Of a DNA stretch of 64,000 bases, positions 53,869 through 62,935 are shown in pieces; position 1 is the stretch's first letter, and each line of letters begins with the position of its first letter. A program made the position numbers and the translations under genes. The notes under the pieces are model-generated. The model saw nothing but the letters and a program-made list of their open reading frames with translations. It had not been told where the DNA came from and did not search any database. The stretch comes from Methylobacter sp. (lineage in GTDB: Bacteria > Pseudomonadota > Gammaproteobacteria > Methylococcales > Methylomonadaceae). The stretch lies in assembly GCA_023229605.1 (NCBI GenBank), contig JALNYY010000007.1:3849-67848 (forward strand), written 5' to 3'.

Positions 53869-54675
53869 TTGAATAAATTGCAATTACACGGCTTTAATAA
53901 TTTAACAAAGTCGCTCAGTTTCAATATTTATGATATTTGTTATGCGCCGGCTGAACAGCAGCAGGCTTATATCGAGTATATCGATGAAGCTTATAACGCC
54001 GACAAACTGACCCAAATCCTTAAGGATGTCGCCGAAATTATCGGCGCACAAGTTCTTAATATCGCCCGCCAGGACTATGAACCGCAAGGCGCCAGCGTCA
54101 CCATGCTGATCTCCGAGGGCGAAGCGCCGCCTCCGCCGAGCATGAACAGCCAATCGCCCGGTCCTTTGCCGGAAACGGTGTTGGCGCATCTGGATAAAAG
54201 CCATATCACTGTGCACACTTATCCTGAAAGCCATCCCGATAACGGCATCAGCACTTTCCGCGCCGATATTGACGTTTCAACCTGCGGCCGGATTTCACCG
54301 TTGAAAGCGCTCAATTACCTGATTCACAGCTTTGAATCCGATGTGGTGACCATGGATTATAAAGTGCGCGGCTTTACCCGCGACATTTCAGGAAAGAAGC
54401 ATTATATCGACCATAAAATCACGTCTATTCAGGACTATATTGCATTGGATACGCAAGAAAGCTATCAGATGATTGATGTGAATGTGTATCAGGAAAATAT
54501 TTTCCACACCAAAATGATGCTTAAGGAAACCGAGCTGGAGAATTACTTATTCGAGAAGGAATGCGACTTGTCGGCCGAGCAAAAAGCGGAAATAGAAAGT
54601 AAGCTGCATAAGGAGGTGACGGAGATTTTTTATGGTCACAACTACCGCCAGCGTTATGAAGAAGTTAAATCCTGA
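53869..54675 (+). CDS. speD: S-adenosylmethionine decarboxylase proenzyme
   Basis: 268 residues, TTG start with GAGG ahead. It is the class 1A (E. coli-type) enzyme: self-cleavage occurs before the serine in [14 protein letters not shown], generating the pyruvoyl group. [30 protein letters not shown] and [16 protein letters not shown] follow. It supplies decarboxylated SAM as aminopropyl donor for spermidine. No speE is nearby. A strong hairpin terminator follows. Confidence 0.95.
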   Translation: MNKLQLHGFNNLTKSLSFNIYDICYAPAEQQQAYIEYIDEAYNADKLTQILKDVAEIIGAQVLNIARQDYEPQGASVTMLISEGEAPPPPSMNSQSPGPLPETVLAHLDKSHITVHTYPESHPDNGISTFRADIDVSTCGRISPLKALNYLIHSFESDVVTMDYKVRGFTRDISGKKHYIDHKITSIQDYIALDTQESYQMIDVNVYQENIFHTKMMLKETELENYLFEKECDLSAEQKAEIESKLHKEVTEIFYGHNYRQRYEEVKS

Positions 54676-54709
54676 TGCTTGATAGGGCATTAACCTAAGG
54701 TAGATCATT

Positions 54710-54739
54710 ACGGACGACTGCGTGGATGCAGTCGTCCGT
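54710..54739. terminator. Bidirectional hairpin between speD and glcF
   Basis: A perfect 12-bp stem ACGGACGACTGC (54710-54721) pairs with GCAGTCGTCCGT (54728-54739) around GTGGAT. It lies between convergent genes. The trailing T content is modest (GTCTTTCG), so efficiency is uncertain. Confidence 0.65.
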
Positions 54740-54750
54740 GTCTTTCGTGG

Positions 54751-55953
54751 TTATTTTAATTGCCGTGCGATTAAAGCAACCGGATGAAGCACTTCCAGTT
54801 CCACCCCTCTTTCTCTTAGTCCCGCCGATATATGCAGGGCGCAGCCTATATTGGAGCTGACCAGGTAGCCTGGTTGGTTTTCTAAAGCTGCCGCCAACAC
54901 GTCATTTAACAACGCTTGCGCCATTTGCGGATGGTCCAGCATATAGCTGCCCGCCGAGCCGCAGCATTGTATCGTCGCAGGCAACGGCTGCATTTTAATA
55001 CCCGGAATTTGCTGCAACAGCTTTGCCGCCCCCTGCTCCTCGCGCATGACGTTTTTTAACGAGCACGGCGTATGCAGGCACACCGATGCCGACAGCGGCA
55101 GCAGTTGGTCGCTGAGGTCGCAGCCTGATTTGATTAGAAACTGGCTAATATCGACCACTTTCCCGGCAAATTCAGCCTGCCGGTATTCCTGCATCTGGCT
55201 GCCGCAACCGCTGGCGATGGTTACTATCGCATCCAGGCTTTTATCCGCAAAAGCGCTGCAATTGGTTGCGGCCAGCTGCCTGAAGGTTTCATTGTCGCCG
55301 GCATGCAAATCCAGCGCACCGCAACAGGTTTGCTGTTCGGGTACATATACATTAAATCCCGCCGCAGTTAACACCTTGATTGCCGCATCGACGGTTTCAT
55401 GATCCAGCAAAGAGCCCATGCAGCCGATAAACAAGCCTACGTTGCCCCTCACTTCGGCGGTCGCCGGGTAATGCGGCGCCAAAGGAGTTGGTTCATGATA
55501 GTCGGGCAATAAATGATCGATTTTATCCAGCCTCAATAATCCGGGTAATCCGAGCAATCGTGCCGTTTTTTGCAAACCACTGGTTTGGTAAAACCTCAAA
55601 CCCGATTGCGCCAGACGTCCGGCTGTTTTATTGTGGGATACGCTTTTTAGCAGCGACACCGCCAGCGTGGAATCGCGTTCGGCGCTGATTTGTTCGCGAA
55701 AATTATTAATCAACCGCCCGTAAGGCACCACGGCAGGGCAAACCCGTTCGCAGGAGCGGCATAACAGGCAGTTGTCGATATGCTCAGCCAGCTTTTTTGA
55801 TGTTTCCAGATGCCCGCCAGCCCAGGCTTGAATCAGCGCAATGCGGCCGCGGGGAGACTCGTTTTCGCTTTGGGTTTTATTGTAAGTGGGGCAATGCGGC
55901 AGGCATAAACCGCATTTAACGCAGATGTCAGCGTCGGCTAATAAGTTATTCAT
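54751..55953 (-). CDS. glcF: Glycolate oxidase iron-sulfur subunit
   Basis: 400 residues from the ATG at 55953 (an upstream start at 55977 would add eight). Two [4Fe-4S] motifs lie at the N-terminus: CVKCGLCLPHCPTY and CLLCRSCERVCPAVVPYG. Two CCG cysteine-rich domains follow (QTCCGALDLHAGD, IQCCGSAGSYML). GlcF hands electrons from GlcDE to the respiratory chain in glycolate oxidation. GlcD and GlcE are not in the window, so the partner must be elsewhere. It overlaps the preceding membrane-protein gene. Confidence 0.9.
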   Translation of the reverse strand: MNNLLADADICVKCGLCLPHCPTYNKTQSENESPRGRIALIQAWAGGHLETSKKLAEHIDNCLLCRSCERVCPAVVPYGRLINNFREQISAERDSTLAVSLLKSVSHNKTAGRLAQSGLRFYQTSGLQKTARLLGLPGLLRLDKIDHLLPDYHEPTPLAPHYPATAEVRGNVGLFIGCMGSLLDHETVDAAIKVLTAAGFNVYVPEQQTCCGALDLHAGDNETFRQLAATNCSAFADKSLDAIVTIASGCGSQMQEYRQAEFAGKVVDISQFLIKSGCDLSDQLLPLSASVCLHTPCSLKNVMREEQGAAKLLQQIPGIKMQPLPATIQCCGSAGSYMLDHPQMAQALLNDVLAAALENQPGYLVSSNIGCALHISAGLRERGVELEVLHPVALIARQLK

Positions 55954-56443
55954 GGTTTTGTGCAGAGATTGCTTCAATTATTTCGGAGTATTCATCGACT
56001 TTTGGCCGGTATAAAAACAGCCCCAGCGCCGACAGCCCGGTGAATATGTACAAGGTGTTGAAACCATCGCCCAATACAAACATCACCAGGCCGAAAATTC
56101 CGACCACTTCAACCAGCGCCATGGACACGATGACGGTCACCAGATACCGGCTTTTTGCCGTAGCAACTGCGTCCTGTGCTGCGTGGGAACTGGGCATGGT
56201 TTGGTTCAACCGAAGCTGGATGTGCCGGATCAGGTTAGTCAGCGGAAATGTCACAATGGCAATAACGTAAAATACCGTTCTAAGCAGCACCCGCCGGGCT
56301 TCCGGCAACGGCTGTTGCAATTGTCCGCCCAAGGTATGGCAAATAACGATATAAGCGGCCAGCATGGTGAGCATCATGCCGACAATAACCCAGGGCAGGA
56401 TAAGATCAGAGTTTAATTGTTCGCGTTCGACCGGCTTCCCCAT
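55946..56443 (-). CDS. Four-span membrane protein of unknown function
   Basis: 165 residues with four hydrophobic spans (about residues 15-38, 53-70, 98-120 and 125-143): VGMMLTMLAAYIVICHTL, VLLRTVFYVIAIVTFPLTNLI, YLVTVIVSMALVEVVGIFGL and ALGLFLYRP. No family is recognised. It is upstream of glcF and overlaps it by eight bases, so the two are probably co-translated. A role in membrane attachment or quinone reaction of GlcF is only a guess. Confidence 0.8.
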   Translation of the reverse strand: MGKPVEREQLNSDLILPWVIVGMMLTMLAAYIVICHTLGGQLQQPLPEARRVLLRTVFYVIAIVTFPLTNLIRHIQLRLNQTMPSSHAAQDAVATAKSRYLVTVIVSMALVEVVGIFGLVMFVLGDGFNTLYIFTGLSALGLFLYRPKVDEYSEIIEAISAQNHE

Positions 56444-56620
56444 GTTGCTTCCTGTTAAGTGGATTTAACGGCGTATGATACCAAACCCTGTTGCTATGGG
56501 GCATTAATGTTGATTGAGTTGCTCTCCGGACATCTGGAGAAATGATCGTGAAAACATTGTAAAAATAGAGTATGAAAATTTTTTTTGACAATATGAGACA
56601 ACCGGTCGTATTATTGCGCC

Positions 56621-57217
56621 ATGCTTGAAATCACAAAAAAACAAATCAACCGGGAAAACCTGTTAAATCAGGGCGTAACCTTGCTTATGGAGCAGGGCTA
56701 CCACGGCACCGGGCTGAAAGAGATCCTGGATGCGGTACAGATTCCCAAGGGGTCTTTTTATAATTACTTCGGCAGTAAAGAACATTTCGGCGCTGAAGTC
56801 ATCCAGCATTATATCGATCCGTTTATTAAACAATTGACTGCGCATTTGCAACAGTCTGAGGGTGACGCGCTCGGCGCATTACGGCGCTACTTTAATGAGG
56901 GGATTGCGGAGCTTGAGAAAGCGGATTTCAAAGGCGGCTGTCTGCTGGGCAATTTAATGGGCGAAATCGGCGGCACCAGCGATCTTTGCCAAAAATCGTT
57001 GCAATCCGCGCTGAATCGTTACCGCGATTTATTGCAGTCAGGTCTGTCCCAGGCGCAGCGGCAAGGCACGATAAGAACCGACAAATCGGCCGAAGACATG
57101 GCCGATCTGCTGGTGAACGCTTGGCAGGGCGCTTTATTAAGAATGAAAATTGAAAAATCGTCCGCACCGCTTAAACAGTGTTGCCAGGAGCTATTAGGGG
57201 ATTTTTTTAAAGCGTAA
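56621..57217 (+). CDS. TetR/AcrR-family transcriptional regulator
   Basis: 198 residues. The N-terminal helix-turn-helix has NLLNQGVTLLMEQGYHGTGLKEI and IPKGSFYNYFGSKEHF. The C-terminal domain with KGGCLLGNLMGEIGGTSDLCQ and LVNAWQGALLRMKIEKS resembles the AcuR/NemR group, which sense electrophiles or acrylate through a cysteine. The cysteine in GGCLLGN would be the candidate sensor. It is followed 58 bases later by a DUF4242 gene on the same strand, a possible target. Confidence 0.88.
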   Translation: MLEITKKQINRENLLNQGVTLLMEQGYHGTGLKEILDAVQIPKGSFYNYFGSKEHFGAEVIQHYIDPFIKQLTAHLQQSEGDALGALRRYFNEGIAELEKADFKGGCLLGNLMGEIGGTSDLCQKSLQSALNRYRDLLQSGLSQAQRQGTIRTDKSAEDMADLLVNAWQGALLRMKIEKSSAPLKQCCQELLGDFFKA

Positions 57218-57275
57218 TCCAGATTGCGCTTTAAAAAGCCGACCCATTATTTTTACAATCAACCAGGAGACGCAT

Positions 57276-57548
57276 ATGCCCAAATATATTATTGAACGTG
57301 AAATCCCAGGCGCGGGTTCATTAGCTTACCGGGAGCTGCAAGACATTTCGCAAAAATCATGCGGCATTCTTTGCGAAATGGGACCAAAAATTCAGTGGGT
57401 GGAAAGCTATGTGACCGACGATAAAGTCTATTGCATCTATATCGCACCGGATGAAGAAACAGTTAGAGAACATGCCGAAAAAGGCGGATTCCCCGCCAAC
57501 CGCATTTCCCTGATCAGGACTATGATCGATCCTACTACAGCAGAATAA
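57276..57548 (+). CDS. DUF4242 domain protein
   Basis: A 90-residue ferredoxin-like-fold protein: MPKYIIEREIPGAGSL, VESYVTDDKVYCIYIAPDEETVREHAEKGGFPANRI. This is the DUF4242 pattern, of unknown function, related to small dimeric alpha-beta barrel proteins. An AGGAGA ribosome-binding site precedes it. The TetR regulator upstream may control it. Confidence 0.85.
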   Translation: MPKYIIEREIPGAGSLAYRELQDISQKSCGILCEMGPKIQWVESYVTDDKVYCIYIAPDEETVREHAEKGGFPANRISLIRTMIDPTTAE

Positions 57549-57581
57549 TCCATTCGCCCCGCGACATCTGCCGCAGCTCCC

Positions 57582-57653
57582 AATGCCGTTAAATTAAGAA
57601 CAGCCCGCGTCGTTCCGGTATCTGCCGGTATGACAGCTTAACTAAACGGCATT
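57582..57653. repeat. Inverted repeat with AATGCCGTT arms
   Basis: AATGCCGTTaaaTTAAG (57582-57598) faces its complement CTTAActaAACGGCATT (57637-57653), with an inner CCGGTATCTGCCGG palindrome-like core. The layout suggests a small REP or MITE-type element ahead of the beta-propeller gene. Confidence 0.7.
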
Positions 57654-57700
57654 GCCGGGCATCCAGCATCGTCACCAACAAATAATCAGAGAAACTTACG

Positions 57701-58876
57701 ATGAACAAAAAAAATATACTAAAAGCCGCTCGCTCCCTGCTTGTTTGCACGGCGCTGCTTAGCCCAGTGCTGGGGTACGCAGAAATTTTGGCGATGGTTA
57801 ATTACGAAAGCAAACCCGGCCAAACGCCCAGACGTGAAGGCATCGCGATCATCGACGTTGATCCTGAATCGAAAAGCTTCGCCAAGATTCTGAATGACAT
57901 CCCGTTGCCGACCGATTTAGTTGCCCATCATATCTTTTACAACAAAGACCTCAGCAAGGCTTATATCACTTCATTGGGCAACGGCGCGCTGCATGTGATG
58001 GACATGACCCATGTTCCTTATCACCCCAAAAAAGTCGATATGCCTGACTGTCAAGTCGCTGAAGACTTGGCTTTCAGCAAAGACAACAAAACCTGGTACA
58101 TGACCTGCATGGGCTCAAGCAACGTGATTGTCGGCGATGCGCAAACCGATAAACAGATTAAAGTGATTGCGGCCGATTCGGAAGCCGCTTTTATCCGCTA
58201 TCCGCACGGCATCGGCCTGAATGACGACATCGACCGTATTATGGTCACCAGCACAGTGCGTCCGTCGGACCTCGGTGATCCGGGCGAAACCGTAACCGTT
58301 ATCGAGGCTTCCAGCGGCAAAGTGTTGTCCAGCCATAAACTGTCAGATAAGCCTTCTCCTTCCGGTGTTGCGCCTGTAGAAGCGGTTTTCCTGCCCGGAT
58401 CGAATCCGCCGACGGCTTATATCAACACCATGTTTGGCGGGGCGATTTGGACGGGTACATGGAATGCGGATAACAAGAACTTTGATTTCCAGCAAGTCTT
58501 CGACTTTAATTCCGTTAAACAGGGCGTGCCATTGGAGGTTTACTTCAGTGACAAGCATGACCGCATGTACATCACCACAGCGAATCCCGGTTACTTCAAT
58601 ATCTTCGACATCAGCCAGTCCGTATTCAAACCGACCTTAATAAAGGCGATACCCACCGCAGGTGGCGCTCATCATGTGGCTATTCCATCCGACGAACGGT
58701 ATGCTTTCGTGCAGAACAGTTTTTTAAATTTGCCTGATATGAGTGACGGATCAATCAGCGTAGTTGATTTGAACAAACAGGAAGTCGTAGCCAGCATCGA
58801 TACGTTAAAAAAACAAGGGCTAAACCCTAACTGTATTATTCTAATGCCGAGATGGCATCACGATACTGCCCATTAA
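57701..58876 (+). CDS. Secreted YncE-like beta-propeller protein
   Basis: 391 residues. A signal peptide (residues 1-26, KAARSLLVCTALLSPVLGYA) precedes repeated propeller blades with GIAIIDVDPESKSF, HVMDMTHVPYHPK, VIVGDAQTDKQIKVI, TVIEASSGKVLSSHKL and SISVVDLNKQEVVASIDTL. This is the YVTN/YncE-type periplasmic seven-bladed fold. It ends with PRWHHDTAH, a possible metal site. Function unknown; it may bind a metal or cofactor in the periplasm. It lies alone, 152 bases after the DUF4242 gene. Confidence 0.8.
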   Translation: MNKKNILKAARSLLVCTALLSPVLGYAEILAMVNYESKPGQTPRREGIAIIDVDPESKSFAKILNDIPLPTDLVAHHIFYNKDLSKAYITSLGNGALHVMDMTHVPYHPKKVDMPDCQVAEDLAFSKDNKTWYMTCMGSSNVIVGDAQTDKQIKVIAADSEAAFIRYPHGIGLNDDIDRIMVTSTVRPSDLGDPGETVTVIEASSGKVLSSHKLSDKPSPSGVAPVEAVFLPGSNPPTAYINTMFGGAIWTGTWNADNKNFDFQQVFDFNSVKQGVPLEVYFSDKHDRMYITTANPGYFNIFDISQSVFKPTLIKAIPTAGGAHHVAIPSDERYAFVQNSFLNLPDMSDGSISVVDLNKQEVVASIDTLKKQGLNPNCIILMPRWHHDTAH

Positions 58877-58940
58877 CGTGATGCGGGGGTAAAGTCACCG
58901 ACAACCTGCATGGAATTTCAACTAATCTTATGTTCTACGA

Positions 58941-60551
58941 ATGACCCTGAAAATAGCCCTGGCCCAAACCAACTTCCTGGTCGGCGATATAACCGCCAAT
59001 GTTAACAACATCGTCAAAGCCGCTGTTCATGCCCGCGATGAATTGGGCGCGGATATTATCGTCTTTCCTGAGCTGACCATTACCGGCTACCCGGCGGAAG
59101 ACTTGCTATTGCGCACCGACTTTATTACCGAAGCCAATAACGCGCTTTATCAACTTGCCGACAGCGTTGCCGGTATTGCGATGATAGTCGGTTTTCCCGA
59201 GCGTGACGGCGATAAACTCTACAACAGCGCGGCAGTGTTGCATCAGGGAGCGATAGTCGCCTGTTACCGCAAACGGGCGTTGCCTAATTACGGCGTATTC
59301 GACGAGCAGCGTTATTTTACGGCAGGCAACCAGCCCTGCGTGTTCGAGTTCAACGGCCTATTTATAGGCTTGACCATTTGCGAGGATGTTTGGCGGCTTG
59401 GCGTTATTGAAGCGAACAAAGAGGCGGGAGCGGAGCTGCTGCTGACGCTTAACGCATCGCCGTTTAATTCGGGAAAAATCCATCAGCGCGAAGCCATTAT
59501 TTGCAGTCAGGTTAAGACTGCCGGGATTCCGTTGGTTTATGTCAATCAGGTTGGCGGGCAGGATGAGTTGATTTTTGACGGCGCGTCTTTTGTCGTTGAT
59601 GCGGACGGAGAAGTCGTCTTTCGCGCCGCGGAGTTTAAAGAACAGATCAGCGTGGTTGAGTTTGACGGCAGTAAACCCGTAAAAAGCGCCTGCGCGCCGC
59701 TTTATAATGAAATCTCCAGCGAGTATCAGGCGCTGGTGTTGGGTATTAAGGATTATGTGCGGAAGAATGGATTTCAGGGCGCTATTCTGGGCTTGTCCGG
59801 CGGCATCGATTCCGCGCTGGTTCTGGCGCTGGCCGTCGATGCCCTGGGCGCGGATAAAGTTGAAGCCGTGCTGCTGCCGTCGCGCTATACGCAAGACATG
59901 AGTAACGAAGATGCGGTGCTGGAAGCAAAAGCCTTGGGCGTACACTACCATACCATTCCGATAGAGCCCGCGGTTAATGCCTTCACCGGCATGTTGGCCG
60001 ATATTTTTGCCGGTACGGCTAAAGACGCCACTGAAGAAAACATTCAGGCGCGCTGCCGCGGCGTGATATTAATGGCGCTGTCGAACAAGCAGGGCAAACT
60101 GCTGTTAACCACCGGCAACAAGAGCGAGATGAGCGTGGGTTACGCGACATTATACGGCGATATGTCCGGGGGCTTTGCACCGATAAAAGACGTGCCCAAG
60201 CTGTTGGTTTACCGGTTGGCGCGTTATCGCAACGCGTTATCCCAGGTAATACCGGAACGGGTTATTATCCGCCCGCCTTCGGCCGAATTGGCGCCCGACC
60301 AGGTTGATGCCGATTCGTTACCGCCTTACGACGTATTAGACCCGATACTGGAACGCTATATCGAGAAGGATCAATCCGCCGATCAAATCATCGCCGCCGG
60401 ATTCAGGCGCGAAGATGTAGCCAGAGCAATCAGCCTGGTAGACCGTAACGAATATAAACGCAGGCAATCCCCGCCGGGAATCAGGATTACCGCGAGGGCG
60501 TTCGGCCGCGACCGGCGCTATCCGATTACTTCCGGTTATCGGGGCATTTAG
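58941..60551 (+). CDS. nadE: Glutamine-dependent NAD(+) synthase
   Basis: 536 residues in two domains. The N-terminal nitrilase-type glutaminase has the catalytic triad segments FPELTITGY (Glu), YRKRALPNY (Lys) and LTICEDVW (Cys). The C-terminal synthase domain has the ATP pyrophosphatase loop LGLSGGIDSALVLALAVDALG, then TTGNKSEMSVGYATLYGDMSGGFAPIKDV. It makes NAD from deamido-NAD with glutamine. Length is typical of the two-domain bacterial form. Confidence 0.96.
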   Translation: MTLKIALAQTNFLVGDITANVNNIVKAAVHARDELGADIIVFPELTITGYPAEDLLLRTDFITEANNALYQLADSVAGIAMIVGFPERDGDKLYNSAAVLHQGAIVACYRKRALPNYGVFDEQRYFTAGNQPCVFEFNGLFIGLTICEDVWRLGVIEANKEAGAELLLTLNASPFNSGKIHQREAIICSQVKTAGIPLVYVNQVGGQDELIFDGASFVVDADGEVVFRAAEFKEQISVVEFDGSKPVKSACAPLYNEISSEYQALVLGIKDYVRKNGFQGAILGLSGGIDSALVLALAVDALGADKVEAVLLPSRYTQDMSNEDAVLEAKALGVHYHTIPIEPAVNAFTGMLADIFAGTAKDATEENIQARCRGVILMALSNKQGKLLLTTGNKSEMSVGYATLYGDMSGGFAPIKDVPKLLVYRLARYRNALSQVIPERVIIRPPSAELAPDQVDADSLPPYDVLDPILERYIEKDQSADQIIAAGFRREDVARAISLVDRNEYKRRQSPPGIRITARAFGRDRRYPITSGYRGI

Positions 60552-60834
60552 TCGCCCGCTTGAAGCAAATATATTACCTTTTCTCAATTCCTTTCTATTT
60601 GTAATACAATGGGCGGGTTTACAACCGTTTGTTTCGATCACGTAATGTTCCGGCCGACGAGTTTTAAAAACAAAGCTATAGCTGTTGTGTTGGCTGTCGA
60701 TATGAGCTATTGATCTTCAATAGCAATGTACCGCCCCAACATCCGCATAGCCAATAAAAATAAAAACATTACTGCCGGCTTACAGATAGGCTCATGAGAA
60801 GTCAGTATTTAATAATTAAAAAAAGGTCAGTTAT

Positions 60835-61590
60835 ATGTGTTGGAGTGGTGAAGCGTCAGGCGTTTTAGCCGTCGCAGGTCTTAGTACCGCAGCTTATGTT
60901 GCGATCAAGCAAGGGGAGTCGAAAGAACTTTGGATTCCGCTAACTTATTTTGCCTTAATGGAGTTATTGCAGGCGGCAACTTACGTCTATATCGATTTAT
61001 GTGACAATCCGAGCAATCAGATACTTACGCTGCTGGGCTATTTGCATGTCTCGTTCCAGCCGTTTTTCGTCAACATGGTCGCGATGTATTTCATCCCGGA
61101 AAGCGTCAAACTGAAAATCCGCACGACTGTCTACACCATTTGCGGCATCGGTACGCTGTTCATGCTGATCAAGATGTATCCTTTTGCCTGGGCGGGCTCC
61201 TGCAACATCGGCGTGGAAGGTTTTTGCGGGCCGAGCGTCTGCTCCACCTCCGGCTCCTGGCATATCGCCTGGCAAATGCCGTTGAACGGCCTGATGTCAG
61301 ACCCTGTCGGCTGGCTGTTCGGCTTTAACTGGGGCCTGCATGCGTTTACTTATATCGTGGTCGCCTTTTATCTGCCGTTGATATACGGTTCCTGGCGTTT
61401 CGTGGGCTTCCATTATTTAATCGGCCCGTTTATTTCCGACATTACCACCACCGATCCTAACGAATATGCGGCGGTTTGGTGTCTGTTTTCTATCGCTTTA
61501 TGCGTATCGGTCATTAAGTCGCCGATCAGGAAATATCTGCACGTTAAAACCTGGCCGTTTTATAAAAAATATATTGGCGATTCGCTGTAG
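60835..61590 (+). CDS. Multi-span membrane protein, MCWSGEAS type (DUF5765-like)
   Basis: 251 residues beginning MCWSGEASG, with about seven hydrophobic spans, and many conserved cysteines (CWSG, DLCDN, GSCNIGVEGFCGPSVCSTSG). The MCWS start is typical of a group of uncharacterised membrane proteins I recall as DUF5765. The cluster of four cysteines in the extramembrane loop near residue 122-137 could bind a metal or form disulfides. Neighbours give no hint of role. An AAAGGTC ribosome-binding site precedes it. Confidence 0.75.
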   Translation: MCWSGEASGVLAVAGLSTAAYVAIKQGESKELWIPLTYFALMELLQAATYVYIDLCDNPSNQILTLLGYLHVSFQPFFVNMVAMYFIPESVKLKIRTTVYTICGIGTLFMLIKMYPFAWAGSCNIGVEGFCGPSVCSTSGSWHIAWQMPLNGLMSDPVGWLFGFNWGLHAFTYIVVAFYLPLIYGSWRFVGFHYLIGPFISDITTTDPNEYAAVWCLFSIALCVSVIKSPIRKYLHVKTWPFYKKYIGDSL

Positions 61591-61591
61591 T

Positions 61592-61700
61592 GCGTAGGTC
61601 GGGTTAGCTTTAGCGTAACCCGACTTATCTTTGCGTCCCATGCCGGGCTACGGCGCGGAGAAATAAAGCCCGTACTATGCGCGCCTAATCCGACCTACGC
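61592..61700. repeat. REP-like inverted repeat (GTAGGTCGGGTTA type)
   Basis: GCGTAGGTCGGG at 61592 and its near complement ending CCGACCTACGC at 61700 bracket the element. An inner perfect stem GTCGGGTTA (61598-61606) pairs with TAACCCGAC (61616-61624). This type of GTAGGTCGGGTTAGC repeat is common in intergenic DNA of several Proteobacteria. Confidence 0.8.
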
Positions 61701-61778
61701 GGCTGCAACTGTCAGTTTATATAAATAAAGCGGCGTGATTTTTTATTCAATGGATTCAATAGAAGGATAGCTTTGACT

Positions 61779-62480
61779 ATGGCGAATGAGCAGACATCCT
61801 ATTCGGCTGTAACCTGCGTAAATTGCAACCTCGACAAATTATGCATCCCTAAAGGCCTCGATCCCTCCGATGTCGGGGAATTGGCATTAAGGGTCAACCG
61901 GAACAATATACGCCAAAAAGGAGAAGTTATTTATCATGCCGGCAGCACGTTCAGAGGCATCATCGCGTTGCGTTCAGGCAGCGTCAAATTATTAAGTTAC
62001 GATGGCGACGGCAACGAGTTGATTGTCGATTTTATTCTGCCCGGCGAATTATTGGGCTTTGACGGTTTTGCCAAGCAAACCCACAACTGTACGGCGGTTG
62101 CGCTGGAAACGGTCAATTTCTGCCATTTGCCTGCGTATCGCTTGGACAAGTTGGTAGGCAATACGTCCAACTTGGGCCACATCTTGTTGCAACGGTCGTG
62201 TGATCAATTCGATTTTCAGGTGCAAAAAGCGTTGTTCAATCGCCGTACCGCCGAGGAGCGCGTCGCGTCTTTTATCGTTGCTTTATCTGATCGCCTGAAA
62301 CTCCGCGGCTATTCCGAGATGGAATTCAGGTTCAGCATGTCGCGCGAGGAAATCGGGAATTATTTGGGGATTACCCAAGAAACCGTCAGCCGTATCTTTC
62401 ATCATTTCCAGACCATGAATATGATAGAAATAAAAGCCAAGCGGTTGAAAATAATAAACAAAAAAAAGCTGTCCAGCTAA
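61779..62480 (+). CDS. fnr: FNR-type oxygen-responsive regulator
   Basis: 233 residues. The N-terminal Cys13-x2-Cys16-x5-Cys22 plus the internal Cys104 (THNCTAV) match the four ligands of the oxygen-labile [4Fe-4S] cluster of FNR. The effector domain (GEVIYHAGSTFRGIIALRSGSVKLL) and the winged helix FSMSREEIGNYLGITQETVSRIFHHFQ with the E-x2-S-R recognition pattern for TTGAT half-sites follow. A TTG at 61773 is an alternative start nearer the AAGGA site. A perfect FNR box lies at 62845, so it probably regulates the next gene. Confidence 0.93.
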   Translation: MANEQTSYSAVTCVNCNLDKLCIPKGLDPSDVGELALRVNRNNIRQKGEVIYHAGSTFRGIIALRSGSVKLLSYDGDGNELIVDFILPGELLGFDGFAKQTHNCTAVALETVNFCHLPAYRLDKLVGNTSNLGHILLQRSCDQFDFQVQKALFNRRTAEERVASFIVALSDRLKLRGYSEMEFRFSMSREEIGNYLGITQETVSRIFHHFQTMNMIEIKAKRLKIINKKKLSS

Positions 62481-62585
62481 CAGAGTGGTTGCCGGACAGC
62501 CTGGAAGAGAGGATTGGCTGAATAATCTTTGTTTTCCGCTGCGGCTAGACTCGATCGCTAACGCGGCGGGAAAACTAAAATTAAG

Positions 62586-62759
62586 TTAAAGCTTGCTATT
62601 TCTATAAGCCGAGTTAGAGGAATCTTCGGCAATGGCTTTTTTAGTTGATTCATATTTGTCGTGTTCGCTGCTTTTAATCGTTACCACAACAGCAACGATA
62701 GCCAGTACCAAGCCGCCGACATATAGCCAGAAATTGTCTTTTTCTTTTGCTTCGTTCAT
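62586..62759 (-). CDS. Small single-span membrane protein, probably FNR-regulated
   Basis: 57 residues. The GGAG ribosome-binding site seven bases ahead fixes the ATG (MNEAKEKDNFW). Residues 10-29 are one hydrophobic span (WLYVGGLVLAIVAVVVTIKS), and the C-terminal half is polar and charged. No family is recognised. A perfect FNR box with a plausible -10 element lies about 85 bases ahead, and the FNR gene itself lies opposite, 105 bases from its 3' end. It may be a small protein of low-oxygen physiology, for example an oxidase or transporter accessory. Confidence 0.7.
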   Translation of the reverse strand: MNEAKEKDNFWLYVGGLVLAIVAVVVTIKSSEHDKYESTKKAIAEDSSNSAYRNSKL

Positions 62760-62822
62760 AAATATCTCCACACAGTATCTATCTAAAAATGAATAGGTTT
62801 TACGTTAATGCGGGGATATTTA

Positions 62823-62858
62823 AACAAACTTCATCATTAATAATTTGATGCAGATCAA
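62823..62858 (-). promoter_or_regulatory. FNR box and predicted class II promoter
   Basis: TTGATGCAGATCAA at 62845-62858 equals the FNR consensus TTGAT-N4-ATCAA in all ten defined positions. On the minus strand a TTAAAT -10-like hexamer follows at a distance that would put the transcription start about 41 bases from the box centre, the class II activation geometry. The downstream gene is the 57-residue membrane protein. Confidence 0.75.
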
Positions 62859-62935
62859 GAAAAGTCTGTTTTTTTAGCGGGGAGTTGCTGTTTTTACTGA
62901 CAGCTTGTTTTGGTTGTGAATTTGATAACACTGAT

